64,000 nucleotides of DNA from Micromonospora sp. CB01531 (GTDB taxonomy: Bacteria; Actinomycetota; Actinomycetes; Mycobacteriales; Micromonosporaceae), in assembly GCF_001905095.1 (NCBI RefSeq), contig NZ_LWLS01000001.1, positions 172,581-236,580 of the forward strand, read 5' to 3'. A model generated the notes under the pieces. The model did no database searches. It was not told the origin of the DNA and worked only from the letters and a program-made list of their open reading frames with translations. Positions 31,995 to 40,442 of this stretch are shown one piece after another (position 1 is the stretch's first letter; every line of letters starts with the position of its first letter). The position numbers and the translations under genes were made by a program.

Positions 31995-33446
31995 TCAGCC
32001 GGTCAGGCCGAGCACCTCCGCCGCGGCCCGGCCGTTGGCGTGGCTGGCGCCGTACGTGGTGACGAAGGCGCGGGCGCCGGCGGGCCGCCAGGCACCCGGC
32101 CAACCCATCTCCACCACGGTCACCGGGTGCGCGGCAGCCAGCGCCTCGACCAGTTCCCGCGCCCCGGGCAGCCGGTGCAGGTGGCGGCCGACCAGCACGA
32201 TGGGCCGGTCCCCGGCCCAACGGCGCAGCTCGTCCGGGTCGGTCTCGCCCGCGACGGCGCGGACCTCCTCGGCCCGGGCCAGGTGCGGCCCGAGCCCCCA
32301 CGGTACCCGGCCCTCGGCGATGGTCGAGGTGGCGTGCACCTGCACCACCAGCGGCGCGGCCAGGCCGGTGACGTCGCCCTCGACGCGTACCGCGCGCAGG
32401 GCGGCGGCGTAGCCGAGGCCGTCCGGGCCGCTGGTCGGCGTGCCCGCCGTCCCGGTCCAGGCGGCCAGTTCGGCGGCACGGCCCGCCGCCTCCTCGACCC
32501 GCGCCCGGTCCAGCCGGCCGTCGCCGAGCGCGCCGACGATCTCCTCGACCACCAACTCCACCAGATCGGCGTCCACCTTGGCGCCGATGCAGAGCAGGTC
32601 CGCGCCGGCGGCCAGCGCGCGTACGGCGGCCGGACCGACCCCGCCCGCGGCCAATGCGGCCCCCTTCATCTCCAGCGCGTCGGTGATCACGGCGCCGGTG
32701 AAGCCGTACTCGCCGCGCAGCAGGTCGACCAGGACCGCCCGGCTGAACGTGGCCGGACCGTCGCCGGTCAGCGCCGGCACCCGGATGTGCGCGGTCATGA
32801 CGGCGCGTACCCCGGCGTCGACCACCGCCGCGAAGGGCGGCAGGTCCCGCGCGCGCAGCACCGCCGGGGGCACGTCGACGGTGGGTAGTTCGTAGTGCGA
32901 GTCGGCGACGGTCGCGCCGTGGCCGGGGAAGTGCTTGGCGCAGGCGGCGACGCCGGCGGACTGGAGGCCGGCCACCGCGGCAGCCGAGTGGGCGGCCACC
33001 CGGAGCGGGTCGGCCCCGAAGGAGCGGGTGCCGATCACCGGGTTCTCGTCGGCGGTGTTCACGTCGACCGTCGGCGCCAGGTCGAGGGTGATGCCGAGCG
33101 CGGCCAGTTCGGCGCCGATCGCCGCGTACACCTGGCGGGTCAGCGTCACGTCGTCGACCGCGCCGAGCGCCGCGTTGCCCGGGTACGGGCTGCCGGTGGC
33201 GTGGGCCAGCCGGGTGACGTCGCCGCCCTCCTCGTCGATCGCGATGATGGCGTCCGGGCGGCCGGCGCGCAGCTCGGCGGTGGTCGCCGCCACCTGGGCC
33301 GGGTCGTGGATGTTGGTGCCGAACAGGGTGTGCCCGGCGAGCCCTTCGGCGAGCAGGTCCACCGCCCAGTCGGGCGGGACCGGGCCGGGGTACGCGGCCA
33401 GCAACGTGCCCAGCGCCAGCCGACGGAGTCCTGGATCCAGGCCCAC
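31995..33446 (-). CDS. Glycoside hydrolase family 3 beta-N-acetylhexosaminidase (NagZ-like)
   Basis: This 483-residue hydrolase would remove beta-linked N-acetylglucosamine from wall or chitin fragments. The GH3 barrel shows GHTLFGTNIHDPAQ, IAIDEEGGDVTRL, DLAPTVDVNTADENPVIGTRSFG, KHFPGHGATVADSH (catalytic His loop, about 171-184) and AVITDALEMKG with the nucleophile Asp at about 256. A C-terminal Rossmann-like domain follows (about 340-483). No signal peptide, so it is likely cytosolic. GTG 33446 follows GGGAAAGGGGAG. It is divergent from a ROK regulator, consistent with control by an amino-sugar signal. Confidence 0.94.
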   Translation of the reverse strand: MGLDPGLRRLALGTLLAAYPGPVPPDWAVDLLAEGLAGHTLFGTNIHDPAQVAATTAELRAGRPDAIIAIDEEGGDVTRLAHATGSPYPGNAALGAVDDVTLTRQVYAAIGAELAALGITLDLAPTVDVNTADENPVIGTRSFGADPLRVAAHSAAAVAGLQSAGVAACAKHFPGHGATVADSHYELPTVDVPPAVLRARDLPPFAAVVDAGVRAVMTAHIRVPALTGDGPATFSRAVLVDLLRGEYGFTGAVITDALEMKGAALAAGGVGPAAVRALAAGADLLCIGAKVDADLVELVVEEIVGALGDGRLDRARVEEAAGRAAELAAWTGTAGTPTSGPDGLGYAAALRAVRVEGDVTGLAAPLVVQVHATSTIAEGRVPWGLGPHLARAEEVRAVAGETDPDELRRWAGDRPIVLVGRHLHRLPGARELVEALAAAHPVTVVEMGWPGAWRPAGARAFVTTYGASHANGRAAAEVLGLTG

Positions 33447-33537
33447 GAGTCTCCCCTTTCCCTGCCGGGTCGTCCGACGACTCCGGATCGGAGCGGCCGA
33501 TACGCTAGCGGACACCCCTCGGCAGGACTTTTTGTGG

Positions 33538-33555
33538 TTAGCAAACTTTACTGAA
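33538..33555 (+). promoter_or_regulatory. ROK-type operator candidate
   Basis: TTAGCAAACTTTACTGAA is an imperfect AT-rich dyad (TTAGCAAA against TTCAGTAAA) in an otherwise GC-rich 124-bp divergent promoter region. Its form resembles operators of ROK/NagC-type repressors. It would cover the start of the ROK leader (ATG 33571). Confidence 0.5.
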
Positions 33556-33570
33556 AATAGAGGACCTGGC

Positions 33571-34746
33571 ATGAGTGCGACCCGGCTGCCCGGCACCCCC
33601 CGCCTGTTGCGGGCGCTCAACGACCGCGCGGCGCTGGAACTGCTCCTCGAACGCGGGCCGCTCACCCGGGCCCGGCTCGGCGAGCTGACCGGGCTCTCCA
33701 AGGTGACCGCGTCCCAGCTCGTCGAGCGGCTGGAAGAGCGCGGCCTGGTCACCCGGGTCGGCGAGCAGGCCGGCGGGCGGGGCCCGAACGCCCAGCTCTA
33801 CGCGGTCCGGCCCGGCAGCGCGTACGTGGTCGGCGTGGACGTCGACGCCGAGCGCGTGGTGGCGGCCTGCGCCGACATCACTGGGGCGGTGATCGGCCGG
33901 GTCGAGCAGTCGACGAAGGACACCGACGACCCGGTGGGCGTGGTGCACAACGCGGTGGTCGAGGCGGCGAGCAGCGCCGGCGCGGAGCTGTCGAGCGTAC
34001 GGCGGATCGTGCTCGGTACCCCCGGCCTGGTGGACCCGGGCACCGGCGACATCACCTTCGCGTTCAACCTGCCGCGCTGGCACCGCGGCCTGCTCGCCGC
34101 GCTCCGCGAGGACCTGCACACCCCGGTGGTCTTCGAGAACGACGTCAACCTGGCCGCCGTCGCCGAGGCGCAGTCCGGCGCGGCGCAGGGCGTCTCGGAC
34201 TTCGTCCTGGTCTGGGTGGGCGCCGGCGTCGGCCTGGCGATCATGCTCGGTGGCCGGCTGCACCACGGCAGCAGCGGTGCGGCCGGCGAGATCGGCTACC
34301 TGCCGGTGCCCGGCGTACCCATCCCGCGGGACGTCTCGAAGCGGGCCAAGCCGGCGTTCCAGCAGCTCGCGGGTGCCGACGCGGTCCGTGCGGTGGCCGC
34401 CGAGCACAGCTTCGCCGCGGAGAGTGCGGCCGACGCGGTGCGGGCCGCCATCGCCGCCGGCACGGCCGGCGGACCGATGCTGGACGAGTTGGCCCGCCGG
34501 CTGGCCCTCGGGGTGGCCAGCACCTGCGTGGTGCTCGACCCGCCGCTGGTGGTGCTCGCCGGCGAGGTGGGGCAGGCGGGCGGGGCGGCGCTGGCCGAGC
34601 GGGTGCAGCATGAGGTAGCGGCGATCACCCTGGTCCGGCCGCGGGTGGTCACCACCGGGCTCACCGAGGAGCCGATCCTGCGCGGCGCGCTGCGCACCGC
34701 GCTCGACGCGGTGCGCGACGAGGTGTTCGGCTCGACGGTCGGTTGA
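33571..34746 (+). CDS. ROK family transcriptional regulator
   Basis: This 391-residue protein has an N-terminal winged helix (ALELLLERGPLTRARLGELTGLSKVTASQLVERLEERGLVTRVGE, about residues 18-62) and a ROK sugar-kinase-like domain (VVGVDVDAERVVAACADITG, ATP-binding-like; VLGTPGLVDPGTGDI; PVVFENDVNLAAVAE). The zinc CxCGxxGC motif of sugar-kinase ROK proteins is replaced by LHHGSSGAAGEIGYLPV, without cysteines, as in many regulators. Expected inducers are sugars or amino sugars. It is divergent from the GH3 hexosaminidase, its likely target. Start ATG 33571 follows AGAGGA. Confidence 0.92.
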   Translation: MSATRLPGTPRLLRALNDRAALELLLERGPLTRARLGELTGLSKVTASQLVERLEERGLVTRVGEQAGGRGPNAQLYAVRPGSAYVVGVDVDAERVVAACADITGAVIGRVEQSTKDTDDPVGVVHNAVVEAASSAGAELSSVRRIVLGTPGLVDPGTGDITFAFNLPRWHRGLLAALREDLHTPVVFENDVNLAAVAEAQSGAAQGVSDFVLVWVGAGVGLAIMLGGRLHHGSSGAAGEIGYLPVPGVPIPRDVSKRAKPAFQQLAGADAVRAVAAEHSFAAESAADAVRAAIAAGTAGGPMLDELARRLALGVASTCVVLDPPLVVLAGEVGQAGGAALAERVQHEVAAITLVRPRVVTTGLTEEPILRGALRTALDAVRDEVFGSTVG

Positions 34747-34820
34747 CCGTCCGCCCGTCGTCGCCCACGCCGCCATGTGAAGGAATTCTTCACGAGCTGG
34801 CGATCGTCTGCAAGGAGTTG

Positions 34821-34854
34821 CCGGTGCGGCCCCCGGCGCCGAGGGCCGCACCGG
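34821..34854. terminator. Terminator between convergent genes
   Basis: CCGGTGCGGCCC (34821-34832) pairs with GGGCCGCACCGG (34843-34854) around a 10-nt loop, ending 6 bp before the ABC permease stop. Confidence 0.78.
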
Positions 34855-34860
34855 CCCGGC

Positions 34861-35871
34861 TCAGATCAGGTCGCGACGGCGGAACGCGGCGAACGCGGCC
34901 CCGACCAGCACCACGGTCAACCCGAGCAGCACCGCCAGCCCGGGTCGCCAGGTCAGGGTGTACAGGCCCTGGCAGAAGCCGGAGATGTCGCCCTGGCAGG
35001 CGCTGCGGTCCCAGAACTCGACCTCACCGCTGAGCCAGGCCCCCAGGTAGCTGGAGAGCATCCACTGGTCCGGACGGGCCACGTCGAGGATCTGCAGCAC
35101 CAGTCGCGCCCCCAGCTCCCACACCACCAGGTACGCGGCCACCGTGCCGAGCGCCGCGGCGGTGTGCCGGCCCAGCGTCGCGATGGCGAAGCCGACCGCC
35201 GCGGCGATCAGCACCAGCGCCATCCCCCGCCCGTGCTGGACGCCCAGCGACGCCCAGAACGACCCGTCCATCGGGCCGGGGTACCCGACCGTCTGGCCGA
35301 TCAGCCAGAACACCGTCAGATACGCCGCCGACGCCACCGCGGAGAACACCAGCAGCCCGGCGAGCAGCGTGCCGAGCTTGGCGCCGAGCACCGCCCACCG
35401 GCGGGGTCGCCACAGCAGCAGGTTGACCACGCCGCCCGAGTTCAGATCGGCGCCGATGTAGGAGGCTCCGACCAGGAAGCCGAACAGCACCAGGAACGCG
35501 ATCAGGAAGTAGAGCAGCGGCTTGGCCTCGGTGGCGAAGACGAACACTCCGCTGAGGTAGTCCGAGGTGGTCGGCAACCGCTCCATCCGCCCCGGGTCCA
35601 CCTCGGCGCAGTCCTTGGGCACGTAGTCGTGCTCCTGCGGCTCCACGGTCCCGGCCTTGATGGCCAGACAGCGATCGTGCGCCGCCTCCAGCTGCGCGAT
35701 CTGCTCCGCGGCCTGCGCCCGGGCCCGGCTCAACTCCTCGGCCGAGGGCTGGTGTGAGCCGGCCAGCGTGGTCCCCGCGGTCACCGCGAAGGCGACCAGC
35801 AGCAGCACCACCATCAGTTGCACGAAGCGGCGGGCGGTCAGCCGCTCCAACTCGGCACGGACCAGGTTCAC
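34861..35871 (-). CDS. ABC exporter permease (ABC-2 type)
   Basis: This 336-residue membrane subunit has about six helices (RFVQLMVVLLLVAFAVTAGTTL, LLYFLIAFLVLFGFLVGASYIGAD, LGTLLAGLLVFSAVASAAYLTVFWLIG, MALVLIAAAVGFAIATLG, LGTVAAYLVVWELGARLVL, VLLGLTVVLVGAAFAAFRRRD). A long first external loop holds two cysteines (DRCLAIKAG, KDCAEVDP); a second pair (SACQGD, GFCQGL) lies before the last helix, so disulfides are possible. GTG 35871 overlaps the ATPase stop (GTGA). The pair probably exports a peptide, lipid or drug. Confidence 0.88.
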   Translation of the reverse strand: MNLVRAELERLTARRFVQLMVVLLLVAFAVTAGTTLAGSHQPSAEELSRARAQAAEQIAQLEAAHDRCLAIKAGTVEPQEHDYVPKDCAEVDPGRMERLPTTSDYLSGVFVFATEAKPLLYFLIAFLVLFGFLVGASYIGADLNSGGVVNLLLWRPRRWAVLGAKLGTLLAGLLVFSAVASAAYLTVFWLIGQTVGYPGPMDGSFWASLGVQHGRGMALVLIAAAVGFAIATLGRHTAAALGTVAAYLVVWELGARLVLQILDVARPDQWMLSSYLGAWLSGEVEFWDRSACQGDISGFCQGLYTLTWRPGLAVLLGLTVVLVGAAFAAFRRRDLI

Positions 35872-36887
35872 GCGTCCACCTCCTGGCTCTCGCGCGCGTC
35901 GAGGTCGATCACCACGTCGTCCGAACCGGCCGGTGGGCGTATCGACCCGTCCACCTGCCGGGGCACCGTGGGGTGCGGGGTGGTGCCGGTCAGCTCCAGG
36001 AAGACGCTCTCCAGGTCCGGGCGGAGCGGGATCAGCTCGCGCACCCAGAGACCCTGCTCGCCCAGCGTGCGGCTGATCAGCTCCGGGTCGTCGACCCCGG
36101 CGACCAACAGGTGCTCGGGATGGGCGGTGACCGACATGCCGGCCTGGGCCAGCAGCTCCACGGCCCGCTCCGGCTCGGCCACCCGGACCTGCCACTCGTG
36201 CTGGTCGAAGCCGTCCAGCACCTCCTCCACCCGCCCGTACGCCACCCGCCGGCCCCGGCTGATGATCGTCACGTGGTCGCAGATCAGCTGGATCTCGGCC
36301 AGGATGTGGCTGGACAGCAGCACGGTCACCCCGGACGCCGCGAGGGAGCGCATCAGGTCCCGCATCTCCCGGATACCGGCCGGGTCCAGCCCGTTGGCCG
36401 GCTCGTCGAGGATCAGCAGCTCCGGGCTCTTGAGCAGCGCCGACGCGACGGCCAGCCGCTGTTTCATGCCCAGCGAGTAGCCCTTGACCCGCTCCTCGCT
36501 CCGATCCCGCAGGCCGACCTGCTCCAGCACCTCGTCCACCCGGCCGGTGGGCACGCCCCCGGCCACCGCGAGCAGCCGCAGCGTACGGCGGGCGGTGAAG
36601 TTGCCGAAGAACTGCGGGCTCTCGACGATCGCGCCGACCCGCCCGGCCACCTCCGGCAGCCGCTCCGGGGAACTGGCCCCGAGCACGCTCATCCGGCCGG
36701 CGTCGGCCCGCACCAGCCCGAGCAGGGCGCGCAGCGTGGTGGTCTTGCCCGAGCCGTTCGGCCCGAGGAAGCCGTGGATCTGCCCCGACTCGACCAGCAG
36801 GTCGAAACTGTCGACGGCGACCCGGCGCCCCTGGCGCAGGGTGTGGAACGTCTTGCGGAGACCGGCGATCTCGATGACCGCGCTCAT
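35868..36887 (-). CDS. ABC transporter ATP-binding protein
   Basis: This 339-residue ATPase energises the permease. Walker A is LGPNGSGKTTTLRAL, the Q loop IVESPQFFGNFT, the signature YSLGMKQRLAVASALL, Walker B LLILDEPANGLDP and the His switch LLSSHILAEIQ. An accessory C-terminal domain of about 110 residues (ERAVELLAQAGMSVTAHPEHLLV, ELIPLRPDLESVFLELTG) is typical of the CcmA/drug or lantibiotic-immunity exporters, and a charged tail ends ARESQEVDA. First gene of the operon; ATG 36887. Confidence 0.94.
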   Translation of the reverse strand: MSAVIEIAGLRKTFHTLRQGRRVAVDSFDLLVESGQIHGFLGPNGSGKTTTLRALLGLVRADAGRMSVLGASSPERLPEVAGRVGAIVESPQFFGNFTARRTLRLLAVAGGVPTGRVDEVLEQVGLRDRSEERVKGYSLGMKQRLAVASALLKSPELLILDEPANGLDPAGIREMRDLMRSLAASGVTVLLSSHILAEIQLICDHVTIISRGRRVAYGRVEEVLDGFDQHEWQVRVAEPERAVELLAQAGMSVTAHPEHLLVAGVDDPELISRTLGEQGLWVRELIPLRPDLESVFLELTGTTPHPTVPRQVDGSIRPPAGSDDVVIDLDARESQEVDA

Positions 36888-37019
36888 CCCCGCGGCTCCT
36901 GGCTGGTGCCGGGCATGAACCATCCTCCGGGTGTGGTGACCAACGACACGGTGCCCCACCCTATGGCGGCGGCCCCGCCCGTGGGGGGCGCCGCACGGGC
37001 TGCGTGGTTGGATGGACCG

Positions 37020-37814
37020 GTGACTCATGACCTGGATGTGGTGGTCAGCCTCGACGGGGTCGGCGTCAAGCGCTCCGGCACCGCGCTGCTGCACGACCTC
37101 GACTGGCGGGTCGAGCTGGACGAACGCTGGGTGGTGCTCGGCGCGAACGGCGCCGGCAAGACCACCCTGCTCAACCTGGCCGCCGGCCGGCTGCACCCGA
37201 CCACCGGCACCGCGCACGTCCTCGGCGAGCGGATCGGCCGCACCGACGTCAACGAGCTGCGGACCCGCATCGGCCTCTCCACTGCCACGCTGGCCGAGCG
37301 GATTCCCGGCGACGAGCGGGTCGCCGACGTCGTGGTCACCGCGGCCTGGTCGGTGGTGGGCCGCTGGCGGGAGAACTACGACCGCACCGACGAGCTGCGC
37401 GCCCAGTCGCTGCTGCGCCAGCTCGGCGTCGGCCACCTCGCCGAGCGGGCGTACGGCACGCTGTCGGAGGGGGAGCGCAAGCGGGTGCAGATCGCCCGCG
37501 CCCTGATGACCGACCCGGAGTTGCTGCTCCTCGACGAGCCGGCCGCCGGGCTCGACCTGGGTGGGCGCGAGGACCTGGTCGCCCGGCTCGCCGAGCTGGC
37601 GTACGACCCGGACGCCCCGGCGCTGGTGCTGGTGACCCACCACGTCGAGGAGATCCCTCCCGGCTTCACCCACGCCCTGCTGCTGCGCGAGGGCGGCGTG
37701 GTGGCCCAGGGTCTGCTCGCCGACACGCTCACCGCCGACAACCTGTCGAAGACCTTCGGCCTGCCGCTGGTCGTGCAGCGCACCGGCGACCGGTGGACCG
37801 CCCGGGCCGCGTGA
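37020..37814 (+). CDS. ABC-type ATPase, ModF/YheS-like single domain
   Basis: This 264-residue ATPase has Walker A LGANGAGKTTLLNLAAG, signature LSEGERKRVQIARAL, Walker B LLLLDEPAAGLDLGG and His switch LVTHHVEEIP. No permease gene is adjacent, so it resembles the soluble ModF/photorepair-type ATPases more than a transporter partner. GTG 37020 (VTHDLDVVVSLDGV) is chosen as start; ATG 36964 would add 19 low-complexity residues. The stop overlaps a possible GTG start of the following ribokinase gene, so the two may be co-expressed. Confidence 0.87.
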   Translation: MTHDLDVVVSLDGVGVKRSGTALLHDLDWRVELDERWVVLGANGAGKTTLLNLAAGRLHPTTGTAHVLGERIGRTDVNELRTRIGLSTATLAERIPGDERVADVVVTAAWSVVGRWRENYDRTDELRAQSLLRQLGVGHLAERAYGTLSEGERKRVQIARALMTDPELLLLDEPAAGLDLGGREDLVARLAELAYDPDAPALVLVTHHVEEIPPGFTHALLLREGGVVAQGLLADTLTADNLSKTFGLPLVVQRTGDRWTARAA

Positions 37815-37831
37815 CCGGAGTAGGGGCCACC

Positions 37832-38731
37832 GTGCCGCAGACCCGGGTCGCCGTGGTGGGCAGTGCCAACATGGACCTGGTCGGCACCGCCGCCGCGCTG
37901 CCCCGCCCCGGCGAGACCGTGCTCGGCAGCGACTTCGTGATGCTGCCCGGCGGCAAGGGCGCCAACCAGGCCATCGCCGCCGTGCGCGCCGGCGCCTCCT
38001 GCGTCTTTCTCGGCGCCATCGGCTCGGACGCCTTCGGGGTCACCCTCAAGGCCCGGATCACCGCGGCCGGCGTGGACACCAGCCAGCTCCGGGTGGTGTA
38101 CGGGGCCTCGGGCGTCGCCCTGGTCATGGTGGGTGGTGCGGGGGAGAACGCCATCCTGGTCACGCCCGGCGCCAACGGCGCGTTCACCGGCCTCACCCAG
38201 GGCGAGCTGGACGCCGTACGCGCAGCGGATGTGCTGGTCGCGCAGCTGGAGGTGCCGGTCGAGACGGTGACCGAGGCGGCGGTCGCGGCCCGGGCGGCGG
38301 GCACCCGGGTGGTGCTCAACGCGGCGCCGGCCCGACCGGTGCCGGCGGAACTGCTCGCCGCAGCGGACCTGCTGGTGGTCAACGAGACCGAAGCGCACGC
38401 CCTCACCGGACGGCGCCGGGACGAGCCGGACGCACTGCTCGACCTGGCGCCCCGGGCGGTGCTGACCCTCGGCGCCGACGGTGCCTGGTACGGCGACCGG
38501 GACGGCACGTCCGTGCACGTCCCGGCCGTGAAGGTCGACGTGGTCGACGAGACCGCCGCCGGGGACGCCTTCACCGCCGCGCTCGCCGTCGGCTGGGGCG
38601 AGGGCCGGGACCTCGTCGACGCGGTGCACTGGGCGGCGGCGGCCGGCGCGGCCTGCGCACGCCGGCTCGGCGCGTCGGTGGCGATGCCCCGCCGGGTGGA
38701 GATCGACGAGCTGTACACCCCGCCGGCCTGA
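37832..38731 (+). CDS. Ribokinase / PfkB family sugar kinase
   Basis: This 299-residue kinase phosphorylates a sugar, probably ribose, at the C5 hydroxyl. It starts TRVAVVGSANMDLVG, has the PfkB signature 1 as LPGGKGANQAIAAVRAGA and signature 2 as VDETAAGDAFTAALAVG with catalytic Asp in GDAF, plus LVVNETEAHAL. These fit RbsK well. GTG 37832 has GGAG/GGGG upstream; GTG 37811 overlaps the ATPase stop (GTGA) and would add seven residues. It has no rbs transporter nearby. Confidence 0.9.
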   Translation: MPQTRVAVVGSANMDLVGTAAALPRPGETVLGSDFVMLPGGKGANQAIAAVRAGASCVFLGAIGSDAFGVTLKARITAAGVDTSQLRVVYGASGVALVMVGGAGENAILVTPGANGAFTGLTQGELDAVRAADVLVAQLEVPVETVTEAAVAARAAGTRVVLNAAPARPVPAELLAAADLLVVNETEAHALTGRRRDEPDALLDLAPRAVLTLGADGAWYGDRDGTSVHVPAVKVDVVDETAAGDAFTAALAVGWGEGRDLVDAVHWAAAAGAACARRLGASVAMPRRVEIDELYTPPA

Positions 38732-38758
38732 CCGGCTACGCCGCGCCGGCCCGGTCAG
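38728..38758. terminator. Hairpin over two convergent stops
   Basis: CTGACCGG (38728-38735) pairs with CCGGTCAG (38751-38758), overlapping the ribokinase stop and the next gene's stop. Confidence 0.45.
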
Positions 38759-39336
38759 TTGGCTGCGGCGTCCCGGTCGGTCGGGTCGTCGACAAGGCGT
38801 TCGCCGCGGCGGCGGAGCATGCCGAGGCCCGGGATGCCGGCGACGGCGAGCTTGAGGTCGCGGGTGACGGCGAGCAGGTCGTGCAGGTCGGGGCCGACCC
38901 GGTCCAGGGTGGCCAGGATCGGCAGCACGTCCGAGGTCAGGTGCTCCTTCAGCTTCGGTAGTTCGTCGACCAGCCGGATCGCGGCGGTCACCTCCTCCGG
39001 GCTGAGGGCCACCGCGTCGGCCTCGCCGACCACTGCGGCGGCGGCCGTGGCGACCTCGGTGGCCGTCTCAATGGCGCCGGTGGCGGCGGCGCTGATCACC
39101 CCGACCTCCCGGACCGCGGCCTCCGCGTCGGTGAGCACCCGGTCGGTGCGGTCGAGCGTGCCCTCGATCCGGTCGACCACCCCGTTGATCCGGCGCAGCA
39201 GCGCCTCCACGTCGTCGAGCACCGCGAAGGCACGGGCCGGCACGGCGGCGAACGCGGCGGCCGAGCCGAGCGCCTGGTCCAGGGCGGAACGGGTGAGCCC
39301 GACGACGGCGCCGGGGCGGGGGAGGGAAATCGCCAT
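38755..39336 (-). CDS. Hypothetical coiled-coil protein
   Basis: No named family recognised. The 193-residue soluble protein is almost all helix, with heptad-like stretches (VLDDVEALLRRINGVVDRIEGTLDRTDRVLTDAEAAVREV; ATEVATAAAAVVGEADAV; AIRLVDELPKLKEHLTSDVLPILATLDRVGPDLHDLLAVTRDLKLAV). No cysteine. The form resembles small coiled-coil proteins of actinobacteria with MCP- or phasin-like character. ATG 39336 is the start; a GTG two codons up is possible. It may serve as a scaffold or structural protein; that is inference. Confidence 0.75.
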   Translation of the reverse strand: MAISLPRPGAVVGLTRSALDQALGSAAAFAAVPARAFAVLDDVEALLRRINGVVDRIEGTLDRTDRVLTDAEAAVREVGVISAAATGAIETATEVATAAAAVVGEADAVALSPEEVTAAIRLVDELPKLKEHLTSDVLPILATLDRVGPDLHDLLAVTRDLKLAVAGIPGLGMLRRRGERLVDDPTDRDAAAN

Positions 39337-39382
39337 GCCCACCAGTGTGCGTTGCCCCGACCAGCGTCGCCGGGTGGAGCGG

Positions 39383-39865
39383 TCAGCGGCGCTCGCCCTG
39401 CTGCTCGACGGCGCGCTGCACCGCCCGGTAGATCTGCCCGAACCGCAGCGCGTCCGGTGTCCGCAGCAGCATCACCTCCCGCCCGTGGTGCTGCACCCAC
39501 AGCTCGTGCACCCGGTTGCCGCGGTCGTAGGAGCGGTCCAGCCAGCCGAGCGGCGCCTCCAGAAAGGGGGTGAGCGCGAGCGCGGCGACCGCGCAGCCGG
39601 CCAGGACGACCAGGGCGAGCTGCCAGTTGCCCCGGTCCTGTGCGGCCCAGGCGAGGGACAGTACGCAGACCACGGCCACCAGCGGCGGCAGCGACAGGAG
39701 CAGGACCAGGACGCCGCGGCCGAGGACCCGGGACCGCACGGCCAGGGTGGTCGGTCCGCGCGCGTGCCAGACGTACGTGACGTCGGCGAGGGTGACGACG
39801 TGCCCGCCCGCGTGGATGGCCTCGGAGGTGACCTGTACCGCGTCGTCCCGGTAATAGAGGGTCAT
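39383..39865 (-). CDS. Small membrane protein (DUF6232-like), copy 1
   Basis: This 160-residue protein starts MTLYYRDDAVQVTSEAIHAGGHVVTLADVTYVWHARG, a beta-rich domain, followed by two helices (about residues 48-70 and 79-98). A conserved tail follows with [43 protein letters not shown]. It recalls the DUF6232 group, but I could not check this. A second copy at 40388 shares the start (YY.D.SVQVTS) and end. ATG 39865 or the adjacent GTG 39868. Function unknown. Confidence 0.8.
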   Translation of the reverse strand: MTLYYRDDAVQVTSEAIHAGGHVVTLADVTYVWHARGPTTLAVRSRVLGRGVLVLLLSLPPLVAVVCVLSLAWAAQDRGNWQLALVVLAGCAVAALALTPFLEAPLGWLDRSYDRGNRVHELWVQHHGREVMLLRTPDALRFGQIYRAVQRAVEQQGERR

Positions 39866-40005
39866 CACTCAGATTAACCACCCGGTTTCAAGCCCCGGGT
39901 GCTGGCGAGAGCCGCGTTGGCGGTCCGGGCTCGGGGTTCCGGCTCCAAACCCCGACCGGCCGCGGGGACAACGGAAACACGACCGGCCGGGTAGCGTCCG
40001 GGCGC

Positions 40006-40442
40006 ATGACGGGCCCGAACGGCGCCGGTGCCCCGGCGGCCCCAGCGAGCAGGAGCGCAACGTCGAGGTGGTCCGTCGGTACCTGCGGACGTTCGTCAGC
40101 AAGGACCTGGCCGAGTTGGCCGAGGTGGTCGCCGAGGACGTGGAGATCTACGGCTCGGGCACGGCGGTGCGCGGCCGGCACTACCCCGAGGTCGCCGTCT
40201 CCTCGCCCGGGTTGACCGTCGTCGACCAGGAGATCCTGGAGATCTTCGCGGCGGAGGACCGGGTGGTCGTCTCGCTGGCGCAGACGTACCGGCGGGACGC
40301 CACGGGGGCGACGACCGTGCAGAGCGCCTGCAAGATGTACCGGCTGGCCGGCGGGCGGATCGTCCAGTTCTGGGGCGAGCAGGACACCTATGGCCTGCTG
40401 CGCGGCCTGGGGCTGCTGCCGGACGAGCCGATCGCCTTCTGA
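40006..40442 (+). CDS. SnoaL/NTF2-like protein, possible frameshift near its start
   Basis: The safe part is GTG 40068 to 40442 (124 residues: VVRRYLRTFVSKDLAELAEVVAEDVEIYGSG...), a small cone-shaped SnoaL/NTF2 fold. The family-like start SEQERNVEVVRRYLR extends further upstream in the same frame without a start codon. ATG 40006 lies in another frame but directly follows a TAGCGT -10 (39992-39997), as in leaderless genes here. One extra C in the run at 40040-40043 would join them as M...AAPSEQERN. The start is therefore uncertain. Role unknown: ketosteroid-isomerase-like hydration or a binding pocket. Confidence 0.7.

Noticed and set aside
34777-35757. A plus-strand frame antisense to the ABC permease
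   Set aside because: His/Gln/Arg-rich shadow; the permease on the other strand has proper helices.
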